The notes beneath the pieces are model-generated. The model did not search any database, was not told the DNA's origin, and saw only the letters and a program-made list of their open reading frames with translations. Made by a program: the position numbers and the translations under genes. DNA of 25,717 nt, taken from assembly GCA_964343305.1 (NCBI GenBank), contig CAYFJO010000125.1, positions 1-25,717 of the forward strand, given 5' to 3'. Of this stretch, positions 7,437 to 15,229 are shown in pieces (positions within the stretch are counted from its first letter, which is position 1; each line of letters begins with the position of its first letter). The DNA is from CAYFJO01 sp964343305 (GTDB lineage: Bacteria; Planctomycetota; Planctomycetia; Pirellulales; Pirellulaceae).

Positions 7437-7468
7437 AAAAAAAGCCCGGCTCTCTCAAAGCCGGGCTT
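7437..7468 (-). terminator. Strong intrinsic terminator between the coiled-coil gene and larB
   Basis: The arms AAGCCCGGCT (7442-7451) and AGCCGGGCTT (7459-7468) form a perfect 10-bp GC-rich stem with a 7-base loop. On the minus strand the stem is followed by seven consecutive T (7443-7437). It ends transcription from the gene that stops at 7497. Only 21 bases separate the end of the T-run from the larB start codon. Confidence 0.92.
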
Positions 7469-7496
7469 ATGATGGTTCGCGAACACGATTCGGCGA

Positions 7497-8972
7497 CTAA
7501 TAAGCACCTTTTCCACCACGTTCTGGTGTTCGAGGCTTAAACTCGCCTGAGCCACTGGATGCTTCGGCGGCTCCGCGTCGACCCAGTTGCGTCGTCTTGG
7601 CTTCGCCTTTGTAACCCATGTAGCCGAGCAGTTTTTCAACGGAAATTGTCTCAACACCAAGTTGCTGAGCTTCATCGATCATCTTTCCGTACGCACGGCG
7701 AATCTTTTCGGCTGCTGGGCCGACTTTATCCGTCGGTCGATCGCCCAACACGAGATAACGTGTGTGAACGGTCATCTTTCCAGTGCGTTCACCCTCATCG
7801 TCAACTTCCGCGTCGATCACGCCGTTGTTGACGAGAATTTGGCCCTTGAGCAGATTTCGATCGCTCTTTTCGTCGCCGTTGAAATCCATGAAGCCGGCCA
7901 ACGCAAAGTGAACTTTGCGGCCCGGAACCCAAGTCGGCGTGAAAATGTAGTCGCCGGGCAAGATCGGATTTGCGATTTCGTCATCGATGATTCGTGCCTC
8001 GGACAGATGGCGTTCAATGATTCTCGTGACTTCGATGGCGGCTTTGGCCTTAGCCTTGGCCGTGTTCGACTCGTCGCGGCTGTAGACGGAGAACGTTTGC
8101 TGGCGTCGCAATCCATCGGTCAATCCAAGATTGATGTACACAATGCGCGACTTTTGGTCGACCCAACTGATTTGTCCATCCGGCACGTCATAGTCTTTCC
8201 GCTCGAGTTCCTTCTTTTGGATCTTGAGGCTGGTGACCAGCAGATCTTGCTTCTTGGCCGTACCTTGCAGCGCTTTGACGTCACGCTGATAACGATCTTC
8301 CAGTTTTTTGTACTGCTCGTTGCCGGCCACGATTTGTGTTTGCAGCACGCCTTCGGTCTTTTTCAACTCGGTTAGCTGCGTTGTGTACTGGCCCTGGGCG
8401 GCCAGGACATCGGACTCGGCTTTCTTCTGTGCTGCTTCCGCCACGGTCACTCGGTTGTCTGCGGTCGCCACTTTGGTTGTCGCATCGTTCTCGATCGTGA
8501 CGCGCTCGTTCTCAGCGCGGATGCGGTTCAGATTGCGATTTTGAATAATCTGCACCAAATAATTGGGCAGCGTTTGCCAGTTCTCTGCGCCGGCCCAGGC
8601 ATTGCCGTCACCAAGTACCTGGTCGCTCTCTTCAAACAGCTTCATTTGGGCGGTGAATTTCTCTTCGATCGCGGCCATCTTGGTGTCCAGACCGTCCGCC
8701 GCGCCGTTCAGCTTCAGTTCGTTTTTGAGCTGTACGATTTCCGCGGTTTGAAGCTCGTTTTCGCCGATCATCCACAACAGCAATTTGCTTTGGGCATCCA
8801 AGCCTCGATGTTTCGTCTGCTCAACTGCGGCATCAGCTTGGGCGCGGTCGACGTCGGCCTGCATCTTGACCGTCTTGTCGTAGAAGATATAGGTGGTCAC
8901 GCCAAGCGCGACGGTGATCATGACAAACAGAATCAATGCAACTTGAAGGCCCTGACTTTCGCGGGACGCCAT
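7497..8972 (-). CDS. Membrane-anchored coiled-coil protein with BRCT-like C-terminus
   Basis: This 491-residue protein is not a family I can name. Residues 8-30 form a single membrane span (LQVALILFVMITVALGVTTYIF). Residues about 33-260 are alanine-, lysine-, glutamate- and glutamine-rich and look like long coiled coil, interrupted near 120-140. Residues about 264-345 read like a small beta domain with MreC- or FlgT-like spacing (VDQKSRIVYINLGLTDGL ... NPILPGDYIF). Residues about 352-454 fit a BRCT pattern: KVHFALAGFM, then DRNLLKGQILVNNGVID, then TRYLVLGDRP, then KMIDEAQQLGVETISVEKLL. The tail is Gly/Arg/Ser rich. The start is the ATG at 8972 with AAGGAGAG seven bases ahead. A good promoter lies upstream and a terminator downstream, so it is a single-gene unit. 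Topology is uncertain because charges flanking the span are balanced. A structural role at the envelope or nucleoid is conjecture. Confidence 0.85.
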   Translation of the reverse strand: MASRESQGLQVALILFVMITVALGVTTYIFYDKTVKMQADVDRAQADAAVEQTKHRGLDAQSKLLLWMIGENELQTAEIVQLKNELKLNGAADGLDTKMAAIEEKFTAQMKLFEESDQVLGDGNAWAGAENWQTLPNYLVQIIQNRNLNRIRAENERVTIENDATTKVATADNRVTVAEAAQKKAESDVLAAQGQYTTQLTELKKTEGVLQTQIVAGNEQYKKLEDRYQRDVKALQGTAKKQDLLVTSLKIQKKELERKDYDVPDGQISWVDQKSRIVYINLGLTDGLRRQQTFSVYSRDESNTAKAKAKAAIEVTRIIERHLSEARIIDDEIANPILPGDYIFTPTWVPGRKVHFALAGFMDFNGDEKSDRNLLKGQILVNNGVIDAEVDDEGERTGKMTVHTRYLVLGDRPTDKVGPAAEKIRRAYGKMIDEAQQLGVETISVEKLLGYMGYKGEAKTTQLGRRGAAEASSGSGEFKPRTPERGGKGAY

Positions 8973-9242
8973 GTTTTGCTCTCCTTGAAAGGCCCGTTCT
9001 CTTACGGATTTGTGCGGGGTTTAGAGAAGGGTGCGACGTGTGTGCCAATTCTCGCTCGTCGATTCGAGCTTCTGCGGCTTCATTCGTGCTTGCGGTTTCA
9101 GATTATTCCCTTTCGGATAATTCGGCAGTTTGCCGCTAAATCATTATCCCACAGGGGTATAAGCCGATTTTAAATGGAAGCCAAAAGAGTGTCAAACTTA
9201 TTGCGGGAAGAAAATCCTTATGATGAAATACCCTGGGGGCGG
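8973..9242. other. Non-coding gap upstream of the coiled-coil gene
   Basis: This stretch holds the long leader and the promoter described above. I see no credible gene in it. An 80-codon minus-strand ORF spanning 9136-9378 runs through the inverted repeat next door and has no coding character. Confidence 0.6.
9167..9195 (-). promoter_or_regulatory. Near-consensus sigma70 promoter for the coiled-coil gene
   Basis: On the minus strand a perfect TTGACA (-35, 9195-9190) is followed after exactly 17 bases by TAAAAT (-10, 9172-9167). Transcription would start near 9160 and give a leader of about 190 nt before the ATG at 8972. It is the best-matching promoter noticed in the window. Confidence 0.65.
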
Positions 9243-9380
9243 TAATGCCGAATGTCGAAATACCCAGTGACGAAAGAAATCCGAAGTTCTGAAGAAGAAA
9301 ACTACAAGCCATAACGCTTGGAACTGCTAATTCGCACTTCGCGTTTCCTTCGTCATTGGGTATTTCGCCGTCCGTCATTC
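9243..9380. repeat. Stop-associated inverted repeat, copy A
   Basis: The left arm (9243-9276) contains GTCGAAATACCCAGTGACGA. The right arm (9346-9380) is its inverted counterpart; read on the minus strand it contains GGCGAAATACCCAATGACGA. About 70 bases separate the arms. The outer end of the right arm is GAATGAC and supplies the TGA stop of the small membrane protein gene ending at 9375. It belongs to the same family as copies B (13535-13648) and C (17269-17396). Confidence 0.8.
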
Positions 9381-9785
9381 TTCACGGCTCATATCGGCAT
9401 ACGTCAAACTCGCCTCCCAAGCGAGGATGCCAGCGATCGGTCCAATCACCAATCCAAGCAGGCCGCCCATTGCCAGGTTCGAGTAAATCAACCCAAAGGC
9501 AGCGCCAAACACTGGTCCTAACGATCCGCCCAGCGTGAGTCCCGCCAACACTCCCCAGACTCGTACGCCATCCGCCCGGTCTGGCAACAAGCCCACAACG
9601 CCGCCGTGCCACGCATGAATGGCACCCACGACGAGGCCCGTCAAGAGTCCGATGACAAGCCCACCCGCTCCGTCGATCCCTAATGGCAGTGCAATCCCTA
9701 AAATCGCCCCCACGGCAGTCGCCGCGACAGTGCCACCCAGAACGCCCATCGCCGGTGCTTCATATCCGCTCGCTTCTTCACTCAT
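9375..9785 (-). CDS. Small glycine-rich multi-span membrane protein
   Basis: This 136-residue protein has a short polar N-terminus (MSEEASGYEAPAM). About four glycine- and alanine-rich hydrophobic segments follow (VLGGTVAATAVGAILGIALPL, GLVIGLLTGLVVGAIHAW, LAGLTLGGSLGPVFGAAFGLIY, MGGLLGLVIGPIAGILAW). The many GxxxG-like spacings suggest tightly packed helices, similar to glycine-zipper proteins. I do not recognise a named family. The start is the ATG at 9785 with AGGAGAC ahead. The stop codon lies inside the right arm of repeat copy A. It is divergent from polA, with 129 bases between the two start codons. Confidence 0.75.
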   Translation of the reverse strand: MSEEASGYEAPAMGVLGGTVAATAVGAILGIALPLGIDGAGGLVIGLLTGLVVGAIHAWHGGVVGLLPDRADGVRVWGVLAGLTLGGSLGPVFGAAFGLIYSNLAMGGLLGLVIGPIAGILAWEASLTYADMSREE

Positions 9786-9914
9786 TGCTGTCTCCTGGCA
9801 TCGCTCTGTCTCGGCGTGGTTCTACAGCGCCGAACACTTGACACTGTTTGATTGACGGCTCTACCATTTTGTTCGTTTCCTTGACTGATCACAAGGCACC
9901 ACTGTGCGTCCCAT

Positions 9915-12737
9915 ATGGCAAAACCTCGCCAACAAAAGCTGACCGGATTTGACGATTCGGCCGACGTGCCGGCCGAATCGCCGCCCACAGCCAGTCCTCA
10001 GCCCGTTGCTTCGTCTGTTGATCAACCGGCGGACCTGCAAGGCAAGGTCGTCTACGTGGTTGACTCGCACTCGTTGATTTTCCAGGTCTTTCACGCCATG
10101 CCGGAGATGACGAGCCCCAGCGGCCAGCCCGTTGCCGCGGTGCATGGTTTCACGCGCGACATGCTGGACTTGCTGGAGAATAAGCGGCCGGACTACCTAT
10201 TCTGCGCGTTTGATCTCCACGGGCCCACGTTTCGTCACGAGATGTACGACCAGTACAAAATCACCCGTGATGAGATGCCGCAAGACTTGCGTCCACAGAT
10301 TCCAAACATTCGCCGGATGCTCGATGCGTTGAGCATCCCGACATTGGACTACGAAGCTTACGAAGCAGATGACATCTTGGCGACTGTCGCGCGATTGGTG
10401 GACGAAATGGGCGGACAGTGTTTGCTGGTGACGGGCGACAAAGACTGCCGGCAATTGATCACCGACAATGTCCAGGTTTACAACATTCGCAAAGACTCGG
10501 TTTATGATGCCGAGGCGTTGAAAATCGACTGGGGCATTCGACCGGACCAGGTTGTTGACTTTCAAGCGCTCGTCGGCGACTCGGTGGACAACGTGCCTGG
10601 TGTTCCATTGATCGGGCCGAAAATTGCTCGCGAATTGCTCGAAAAATACGAAACGCTCGACGAAGTGCTCGATCACGCCGACGAGGTTTCGGGAAAGAAG
10701 CGCAAAGAAAATCTGTTCAACTTTCGTGACCAGGCTTTGCTCAGTCGCAAGCTGGTGCGTCTTTCAAACGACGTGCCGATTGAAATCGATTGGAATGCCG
10801 GCCGCGTGGGTGGAGTGGACAACGAACAGGTTCAAGAGCTGTGCCAGGAGTTCGGGTTCCGTCGGCTGGCGGAGCGACTCGGCGGCGTGAAAGTTAAAGA
10901 CGCTCCGAAAAACTGGGACGCGGATTATCGAACCATCGCCACGGTTGCGGAGTTGGACGAGCTGGTCGAAGAGATGTCGCGGCAAACGCAGATTTCCGTC
11001 GACACCGAGACAACATCAACGAATCCACGTTGGGCGGACATTGTGGGTTATTCGTTCTGTTGGACGGAGGGTCAGGCGTATTATGTTCCTGTTCGAGCAC
11101 CCAGCGGCGATCCGCAACTTGATCCCCACGTCGTGCGAAACAAATTGAAGCCGGTTCTTGAAAATCCAAAGATTGAAAAGATCGGTCAAAATCTGAAGTA
11201 TGACATGATCGTTTTGCGATCGGTCGACATCGAGTTGCAAGGCCTGGCGTTTGACACGATGGTGGCCCACTACTTGATCGAGCCCGGCGAGCGGAACCAC
11301 AACCTGGATGAGTTGTCGAAACGCTACTTGAATCATGAGACGATCAAGATCAGCGAATTGATCGGCAAGGGCAAGAACCAGAAACGGATGGATGAGGTGC
11401 CGGTGGAATTGGTGTCACCGTACGCGGCCGAAGATGCCGATGTGCCGTTGCGACTCGCGTCCATTCTGCGGAAGAAGCTCAAGCAGGAAGATTTGGAACA
11501 GTTGTTCGGGGATGTCGAGCTTCCGTTGATTGAGGTGCTGGCCGAGTTGGAATTTAATGGTATCCAGGTGGACACCGACCGGCTGGCCGAAATGAGTGAC
11601 AAGTTTGGCAAACGCATCGACGAGTTAGAAGCGGAAATCTACAAAGTTGCTGGCCGCCAGTTCAACGTCAATTCGCCTAAACAACTGGCTGAGATTCTGT
11701 TCGACGAGTTGGGATTGCCCGTCGTCAAAAAAACGAAGACGGGTCGCAGCACGGACGCCGAGGTTTTGGATGAGTTGGCCAAGTCGCATGAGTTGCCCGC
11801 AAAGATCGTCGAGTATCGTCAAAACGCGAAACTGAAGAACACGTATGTCGATGCACTGCCACAACTCGTGTGTCCCAAGACAGGGCGCATCCATACGTCG
11901 TTCATTCAAGACGTGGCCGCCACGGGACGGCTGAGTTCGAAAGATCCGAACCTGCAGAACATTCCCATCCGCACACAAGAAGGTCGTGAGATTCGTTCGG
12001 CGTTTCAATCTGGCGAAGCTGGCTGGAAACTGTTGTGTGCGGATTATTCACAAATTGAATTACGCGTGCTCGCCCATTTTTCCGGTGACGAAGCCTTGCA
12101 AAAAGCATTCGCCGACGATGAAGATATTCACTCGCGTGTTGCCAGCCAGGTGTATCAAGTTTCGCTGGACGACGTCACATCGGACATGCGGCGAAGCGCA
12201 AAAGCGATCAACTTCGGCATTATCTATGGGCAAAGTCCGTTCGGGCTTGCAAAGGCCCTGGATATCGACCAGGACGATGCAGCAACGTTTATTGATGCGT
12301 ACTTTGCCCAATATCCCGGCGTCGACAAGTTTATGACAAAAGTACTGGCGGAATCATCTCGAAATGGTTATGTTAGTACTGTCTTAGGTCGCCGTCGTGC
12401 GGTCAGTGGCGTTCGTGATCCGGTCGAACGCGGAGATTCTCGTCAACGCAACCTACCTGAACGGATCGCGATCAACACCGTCATTCAAGGATCGGCGGCG
12501 GACTTAATCAAACTGGCGATGATCAATTTGCATCGTTGTTTGAAAAGTGCGAAACTACAAGCAAGGATGTTGCTTCAAATACATGATGAACTAGTCTTCG
12601 AAGTCCCACCTGAAGAAATTCAACCATTAGCTAATCTAGTCAACCAAGAAATGTCCGGCGCATTCGAGTTGGATGTGCCGCTGAAGGTGGACATGAAGAC
12701 TGGCGACAATTGGGCCGAATGCGAGCCGTGGGAGTAG
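9915..12737 (+). CDS. polA: DNA polymerase I, three-domain form with intact proofreading motifs
   Basis: This 940-residue enzyme fills gaps and removes RNA primers during replication and repair. The 5' nuclease domain (about 44-330) shows VVDSHSLIF (D50), FRHEMYDQYK, YEADDILATVA, TGDKDCRQLI and GDSVDNVPGVPLIGPKIA. The 3'-5' exonuclease domain keeps its acidic residues, D363/E365 (VDTETTS), D430 (NLKYD) and Y503/D507 (YAAED), so proofreading is probably active. The polymerase domain shows motif A ADYSQIELR (D710), motif B KAINFGIIYG (K763, F767) and motif C IHDELVFE (H890, D891). The first 43 residues are a Pro/Ala/Ser-rich extension containing QQKLTGFDD, which resembles a sliding-clamp-binding motif. 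No clear ribosome-binding site precedes the ATG. The last 400 bp or so of the gene use more TTA, CTA, AGT and ATA codons than the rest. Confidence 0.98.
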   Translation: MAKPRQQKLTGFDDSADVPAESPPTASPQPVASSVDQPADLQGKVVYVVDSHSLIFQVFHAMPEMTSPSGQPVAAVHGFTRDMLDLLENKRPDYLFCAFDLHGPTFRHEMYDQYKITRDEMPQDLRPQIPNIRRMLDALSIPTLDYEAYEADDILATVARLVDEMGGQCLLVTGDKDCRQLITDNVQVYNIRKDSVYDAEALKIDWGIRPDQVVDFQALVGDSVDNVPGVPLIGPKIARELLEKYETLDEVLDHADEVSGKKRKENLFNFRDQALLSRKLVRLSNDVPIEIDWNAGRVGGVDNEQVQELCQEFGFRRLAERLGGVKVKDAPKNWDADYRTIATVAELDELVEEMSRQTQISVDTETTSTNPRWADIVGYSFCWTEGQAYYVPVRAPSGDPQLDPHVVRNKLKPVLENPKIEKIGQNLKYDMIVLRSVDIELQGLAFDTMVAHYLIEPGERNHNLDELSKRYLNHETIKISELIGKGKNQKRMDEVPVELVSPYAAEDADVPLRLASILRKKLKQEDLEQLFGDVELPLIEVLAELEFNGIQVDTDRLAEMSDKFGKRIDELEAEIYKVAGRQFNVNSPKQLAEILFDELGLPVVKKTKTGRSTDAEVLDELAKSHELPAKIVEYRQNAKLKNTYVDALPQLVCPKTGRIHTSFIQDVAATGRLSSKDPNLQNIPIRTQEGREIRSAFQSGEAGWKLLCADYSQIELRVLAHFSGDEALQKAFADDEDIHSRVASQVYQVSLDDVTSDMRRSAKAINFGIIYGQSPFGLAKALDIDQDDAATFIDAYFAQYPGVDKFMTKVLAESSRNGYVSTVLGRRRAVSGVRDPVERGDSRQRNLPERIAINTVIQGSAADLIKLAMINLHRCLKSAKLQARMLLQIHDELVFEVPPEEIQPLANLVNQEMSGAFELDVPLKVDMKTGDNWAECEPWE

Positions 12738-12798
12738 GCTCGACGGCAACAAGCCTTTCCCACCCTACCAATCCAATCAATTCCACCAACTAATCAAC

Positions 12799-12910
12799 GT
12801 GTGAACACAGAAGGTTTTGCGTAGCTGGATTCGCGAGAATTCAGTCGACGCGGTGCCTGGACTTTTGCAAGTTCCGCTACCAAGGTGAAACCGTTTGCGT
12901 GCGTTCACAC
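12799..12910 (+). ncRNA. Candidate branched structured RNA between polA and coaE
   Basis: Nested complementary segments can be drawn by hand. The outer stem is GTGTGAAC (12799-12806) with GTTCACAC (12903-12910). Inside it GGTTT (12813-12817) pairs with AAACC (12888-12892), then GTAGC (12821-12825) with GCTAC (12876-12880). Enclosed are two hairpins: CTGGATTC-GCGA-GAATTCAG (12825-12844; one mismatch, GNRA loop) and GGACTT-TTGC-AAGTTCC (12859-12875; one bulge). It ends 25 bases before the coaE ATG, so it could be a coaE leader element. It matches no RNA family I recognise, and no energy or covariation calculation was possible. Confidence 0.3.
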
Positions 12911-12935
12911 AAACACCGGTTTTCGTCCATCCATC

Positions 12936-13547
12936 ATGAAAGTCATCGGGATCGCGGGCGGTGTCGCCAGCGGCAAAAGCTTTGTCACCGAGGGCTTGAA
13001 ACAACTTGGAGCGAAGACAATCGACGCGGACGTCGTGGCACACGAGGTGCTGCGGGAACCCGCTGTCAAAAAGAAATTACACGAGCGTTGGGGAGACGAC
13101 GTTCTTGATGACGACGGTGAAATCAATCGATCCGCCGTGGCAAGAATCGTTTTTGCTCCGACGGCCAAAGCGGCCGATGAATTAACCTTCCTTGAACAAA
13201 CCGTTCACCCCAGAATCGGAGAGAGATTAAACCAACAGGTCGAAGAACTGCGTGCGACGGAGACTCAAGCCGTTGTGTTGGACGCGGCGGTGATGTTCAA
13301 GGCCGGATGGGATCGGTTTTGCGACATAATCGTTTTCGTCGACGCGACAGATGAGAAGCGACTTGAGCGTGCTGTCCAACGCGGTTGGACTCAAGAGCAA
13401 TTTGAATCACGCGAAGAAGCGCAGGAGATGCTGGAAACCAAACGAAGTCGAGCGGACGTGGTGATCGACAACTCGGATTCCGTCGAGAACACGACCAGAC
13501 AGCTTCGTGAGTTTTGGAAACAAATGACATGGATGAATGACGAATGA
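12936..13547 (+). CDS. coaE: Dephospho-CoA kinase
   Basis: CoaE phosphorylates dephospho-CoA at the 3' hydroxyl of its ribose, the last step of coenzyme A synthesis in the cytoplasm. The 203-residue protein shows the P-loop GGVASGKS (residues 7-14) and DADVVAHEVL, a typical CoaE motif. Further CoaE-like segments are LEQTVHPRI, VVLDAAVMFKAGWD, DIIVFVDATDEKRLERAVQRG and RADVVIDNSDS. The start is the ATG at 12936 (MKVIGIAGG), where CoaE homologues begin; the frame is open to 12885 but the extra residues look unrelated. The C-terminal residues NDE and the TGA stop lie inside inverted repeat copy B. It follows polA by about 200 bases and precedes rho. Confidence 0.95.
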   Translation: MKVIGIAGGVASGKSFVTEGLKQLGAKTIDADVVAHEVLREPAVKKKLHERWGDDVLDDDGEINRSAVARIVFAPTAKAADELTFLEQTVHPRIGERLNQQVEELRATETQAVVLDAAVMFKAGWDRFCDIIVFVDATDEKRLERAVQRGWTQEQFESREEAQEMLETKRSRADVVIDNSDSVENTTRQLREFWKQMTWMNDE

Positions 13548-13648
13548 CGAAATACCCAATGACGAACGAAGCTCGAAATCCAAAGCTCAGAATCCCACTT
13601 CATAGATGTGTCCAGCCTTTGCAATTTGGACTTCGTACTTCGTCATTC
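13535..13648. repeat. Stop-associated inverted repeat, copy B
   Basis: The left arm (13535-13571) starts GAATGACGAATGAC and continues GAAATACCCAATGACGAA. The coaE TGA stop (13545-13547) is its second TGA. The right arm (13626-13648) carries the inverted GGACTTCG and TTCGTCATTC parts but has lost the ACCC core. An inner pair (CGAAATCCAAA against TTTGGACTTCG) still matches. It lies between coaE and rho. Confidence 0.7.
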
Positions 13649-13712
13649 CCGCCTTCCAGTCGGCGTCGTTCGCACTCCGGCTAAATCCTCACTTTTCAGG
13701 AGTTCTACACTC

Positions 13713-15209
13713 ATGCCAAATCCGAAAACCTCACGCTCCGGCGCGAAGAAACCTTTGTCGAAAAAGAAATCCGACGCGGATTCCAACGACGGCGGCGACA
13801 ACCATTCCAGCAAGCGTTCGTACGACGAAGCGCTGCGAGAATTGGAAGCCGAACGTGAACCGATGTCTCTGGCCGAGGAAATCGCCGAGGAATCCAACCG
13901 CTCCGGCGAAGAGCCGCAAGATCGCTACGAAAAAATCAAGCAGGGTGACGTCCACCTCGCCGAGCTGCAAAAGATGAACATGAACCAGCTCATCAAGGAA
14001 GCTCGCAACGAGAACGTCAAAGAAGCGTCGGGGATGAAGAAGCAGGATTTGATCTTCAACATCCTCAAGCAGCGCGTGAAGATGAACGGGCTGATGTTTG
14101 GCGAAGGGACGCTGGAGATTTTGCCCGACGGTTTTGGATTCCTGCGTAGTCCGGACTATCACTATCTTTCGTGCCCCGACGACATTTATGTCTCGCCGAG
14201 TCAAATCCGTCGCTTTGGACTTCGCACGGGCTCGACGGTGGCTGGGCAAATCCGTCCGCCGAAAGAAAACGAACGCTACTTCGCGCTGCTGCGCGTGGAA
14301 GCGATCAACTATCAAGATCCCAGTATGATGTCGCAGCGCGTGCAGTTCGACGATTTGACGCCGTTGCATCCCGACCAGCGCATCACGATGGAACACGACG
14401 CGCGCGATATGTCGACGCGCGTCGTGGACATGATCACGCCGATCGGCTTCGGACAACGCGGTTTGATCGTCAGTCCGCCGCGTGCCGGAAAGACGATTCT
14501 CATGCAAAACATGGCCAAGGCGGCGTTGGCGAATTTCCCGGATGCTTATGTCATCATGCTGTTGATCGACGAGCGTCCGGAAGAAGTGACCGACATGGAG
14601 CGGCAAGTGAAAGGCAACAATTGCGAAGTCATCAGCTCGACGTTTGACGAACCATCGTCGCGCCACGTTCAGGTTTCGCAAATGGTTTTGGAAAAGGCGA
14701 AACGAATGGTGGAGTTTGGCATCGACGTGGTCATCTTTCTCGATTCGATCACGCGGCTGGCTCGTGCTTGGAACTCGGAATGTCCGCAGTCGGGCAAGAT
14801 TCTGTCCGGTGGCTTGGACGCCAACGCTTTGCAGAAACCCAAGGCCTTCTTCGGATCTGCCCGCAAAGTCGAGGAAGGCGGTTCGCTGACGATCGTGGCG
14901 ACGGCGTTGATCGACACCGGCAGCAAGATGGACGAAGTGATCTTTGAGGAATTCAAAGGCACGGGCAACATGGAAATCGTGCTGGACCGCAAATTGGTTG
15001 ACCGCCGAGTGTGGCCCGCGATCGACATCACCCGCAGCGGTACGCGACGCGAAGAAATGCTGATGGACCCGGAAGAGTATCGCCGCGTCTGCGTTTTGCG
15101 CCGCGTGATCAGCGACATGAATGCTCCCGATGCCATGGAATTGCTTGTGAGCCGGTTGGAAAAAACGAAAACGAACGCCGAGTTCCTGATGAGCATGAAC
15201 ATGAAGTAG
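13713..15209 (+). CDS. rho: Transcription termination factor Rho
   Basis: Rho is a hexameric RNA-dependent ATPase that releases transcripts from RNA polymerase. The 498-residue protein opens with about 78 highly charged residues (KKPLSKKKSDADSNDGGDNH), an extension typical of high-GC and planctomycete Rho proteins. The Rho N-terminal helical domain covers about 79-118 (ELQKMNMNQLIKEARNE). The RNA-binding cold-shock domain covers about 130-198 (ILPDGFGFLRSPDYHYL). The ATPase domain has its P-loop at 254-261 (SPPRAGKT), with RPEEVTDM, VVIFLDSITRLARAWN and the Q/R-loop region GGSLTIVATALIDTGSKMD. The start is the ATG at 13713, with CAGGAG about ten bases ahead. The frame is open further upstream, but that part is repeat-derived. 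Confidence 0.98.
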   Translation: MPNPKTSRSGAKKPLSKKKSDADSNDGGDNHSSKRSYDEALRELEAEREPMSLAEEIAEESNRSGEEPQDRYEKIKQGDVHLAELQKMNMNQLIKEARNENVKEASGMKKQDLIFNILKQRVKMNGLMFGEGTLEILPDGFGFLRSPDYHYLSCPDDIYVSPSQIRRFGLRTGSTVAGQIRPPKENERYFALLRVEAINYQDPSMMSQRVQFDDLTPLHPDQRITMEHDARDMSTRVVDMITPIGFGQRGLIVSPPRAGKTILMQNMAKAALANFPDAYVIMLLIDERPEEVTDMERQVKGNNCEVISSTFDEPSSRHVQVSQMVLEKAKRMVEFGIDVVIFLDSITRLARAWNSECPQSGKILSGGLDANALQKPKAFFGSARKVEEGGSLTIVATALIDTGSKMDEVIFEEFKGTGNMEIVLDRKLVDRRVWPAIDITRSGTRREEMLMDPEEYRRVCVLRRVISDMNAPDAMELLVSRLEKTKTNAEFLMSMNMK

Positions 15210-15229
15210 AGCAGGGGAGTGAGGGTTTC

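Noticed and set aside
9136..9378. 80-codon minus-strand frame
   Set aside because: It runs through the inverted repeat and the promoter region and consists largely of translated repeat sequence.
9786..9914. Promoters in the polA divergent gap
   Set aside because: TTGACA near 9838 has no matching -10 at the right distance; the best minus-strand candidate (TTGTGA-N17-CAAAAT) is weak. Promoters must exist here but cannot be placed.
12735..12760. Terminator after polA (AGGCT ... AGCCTTT)
   Set aside because: The stem is only five base pairs with a long loop and a short T-run.
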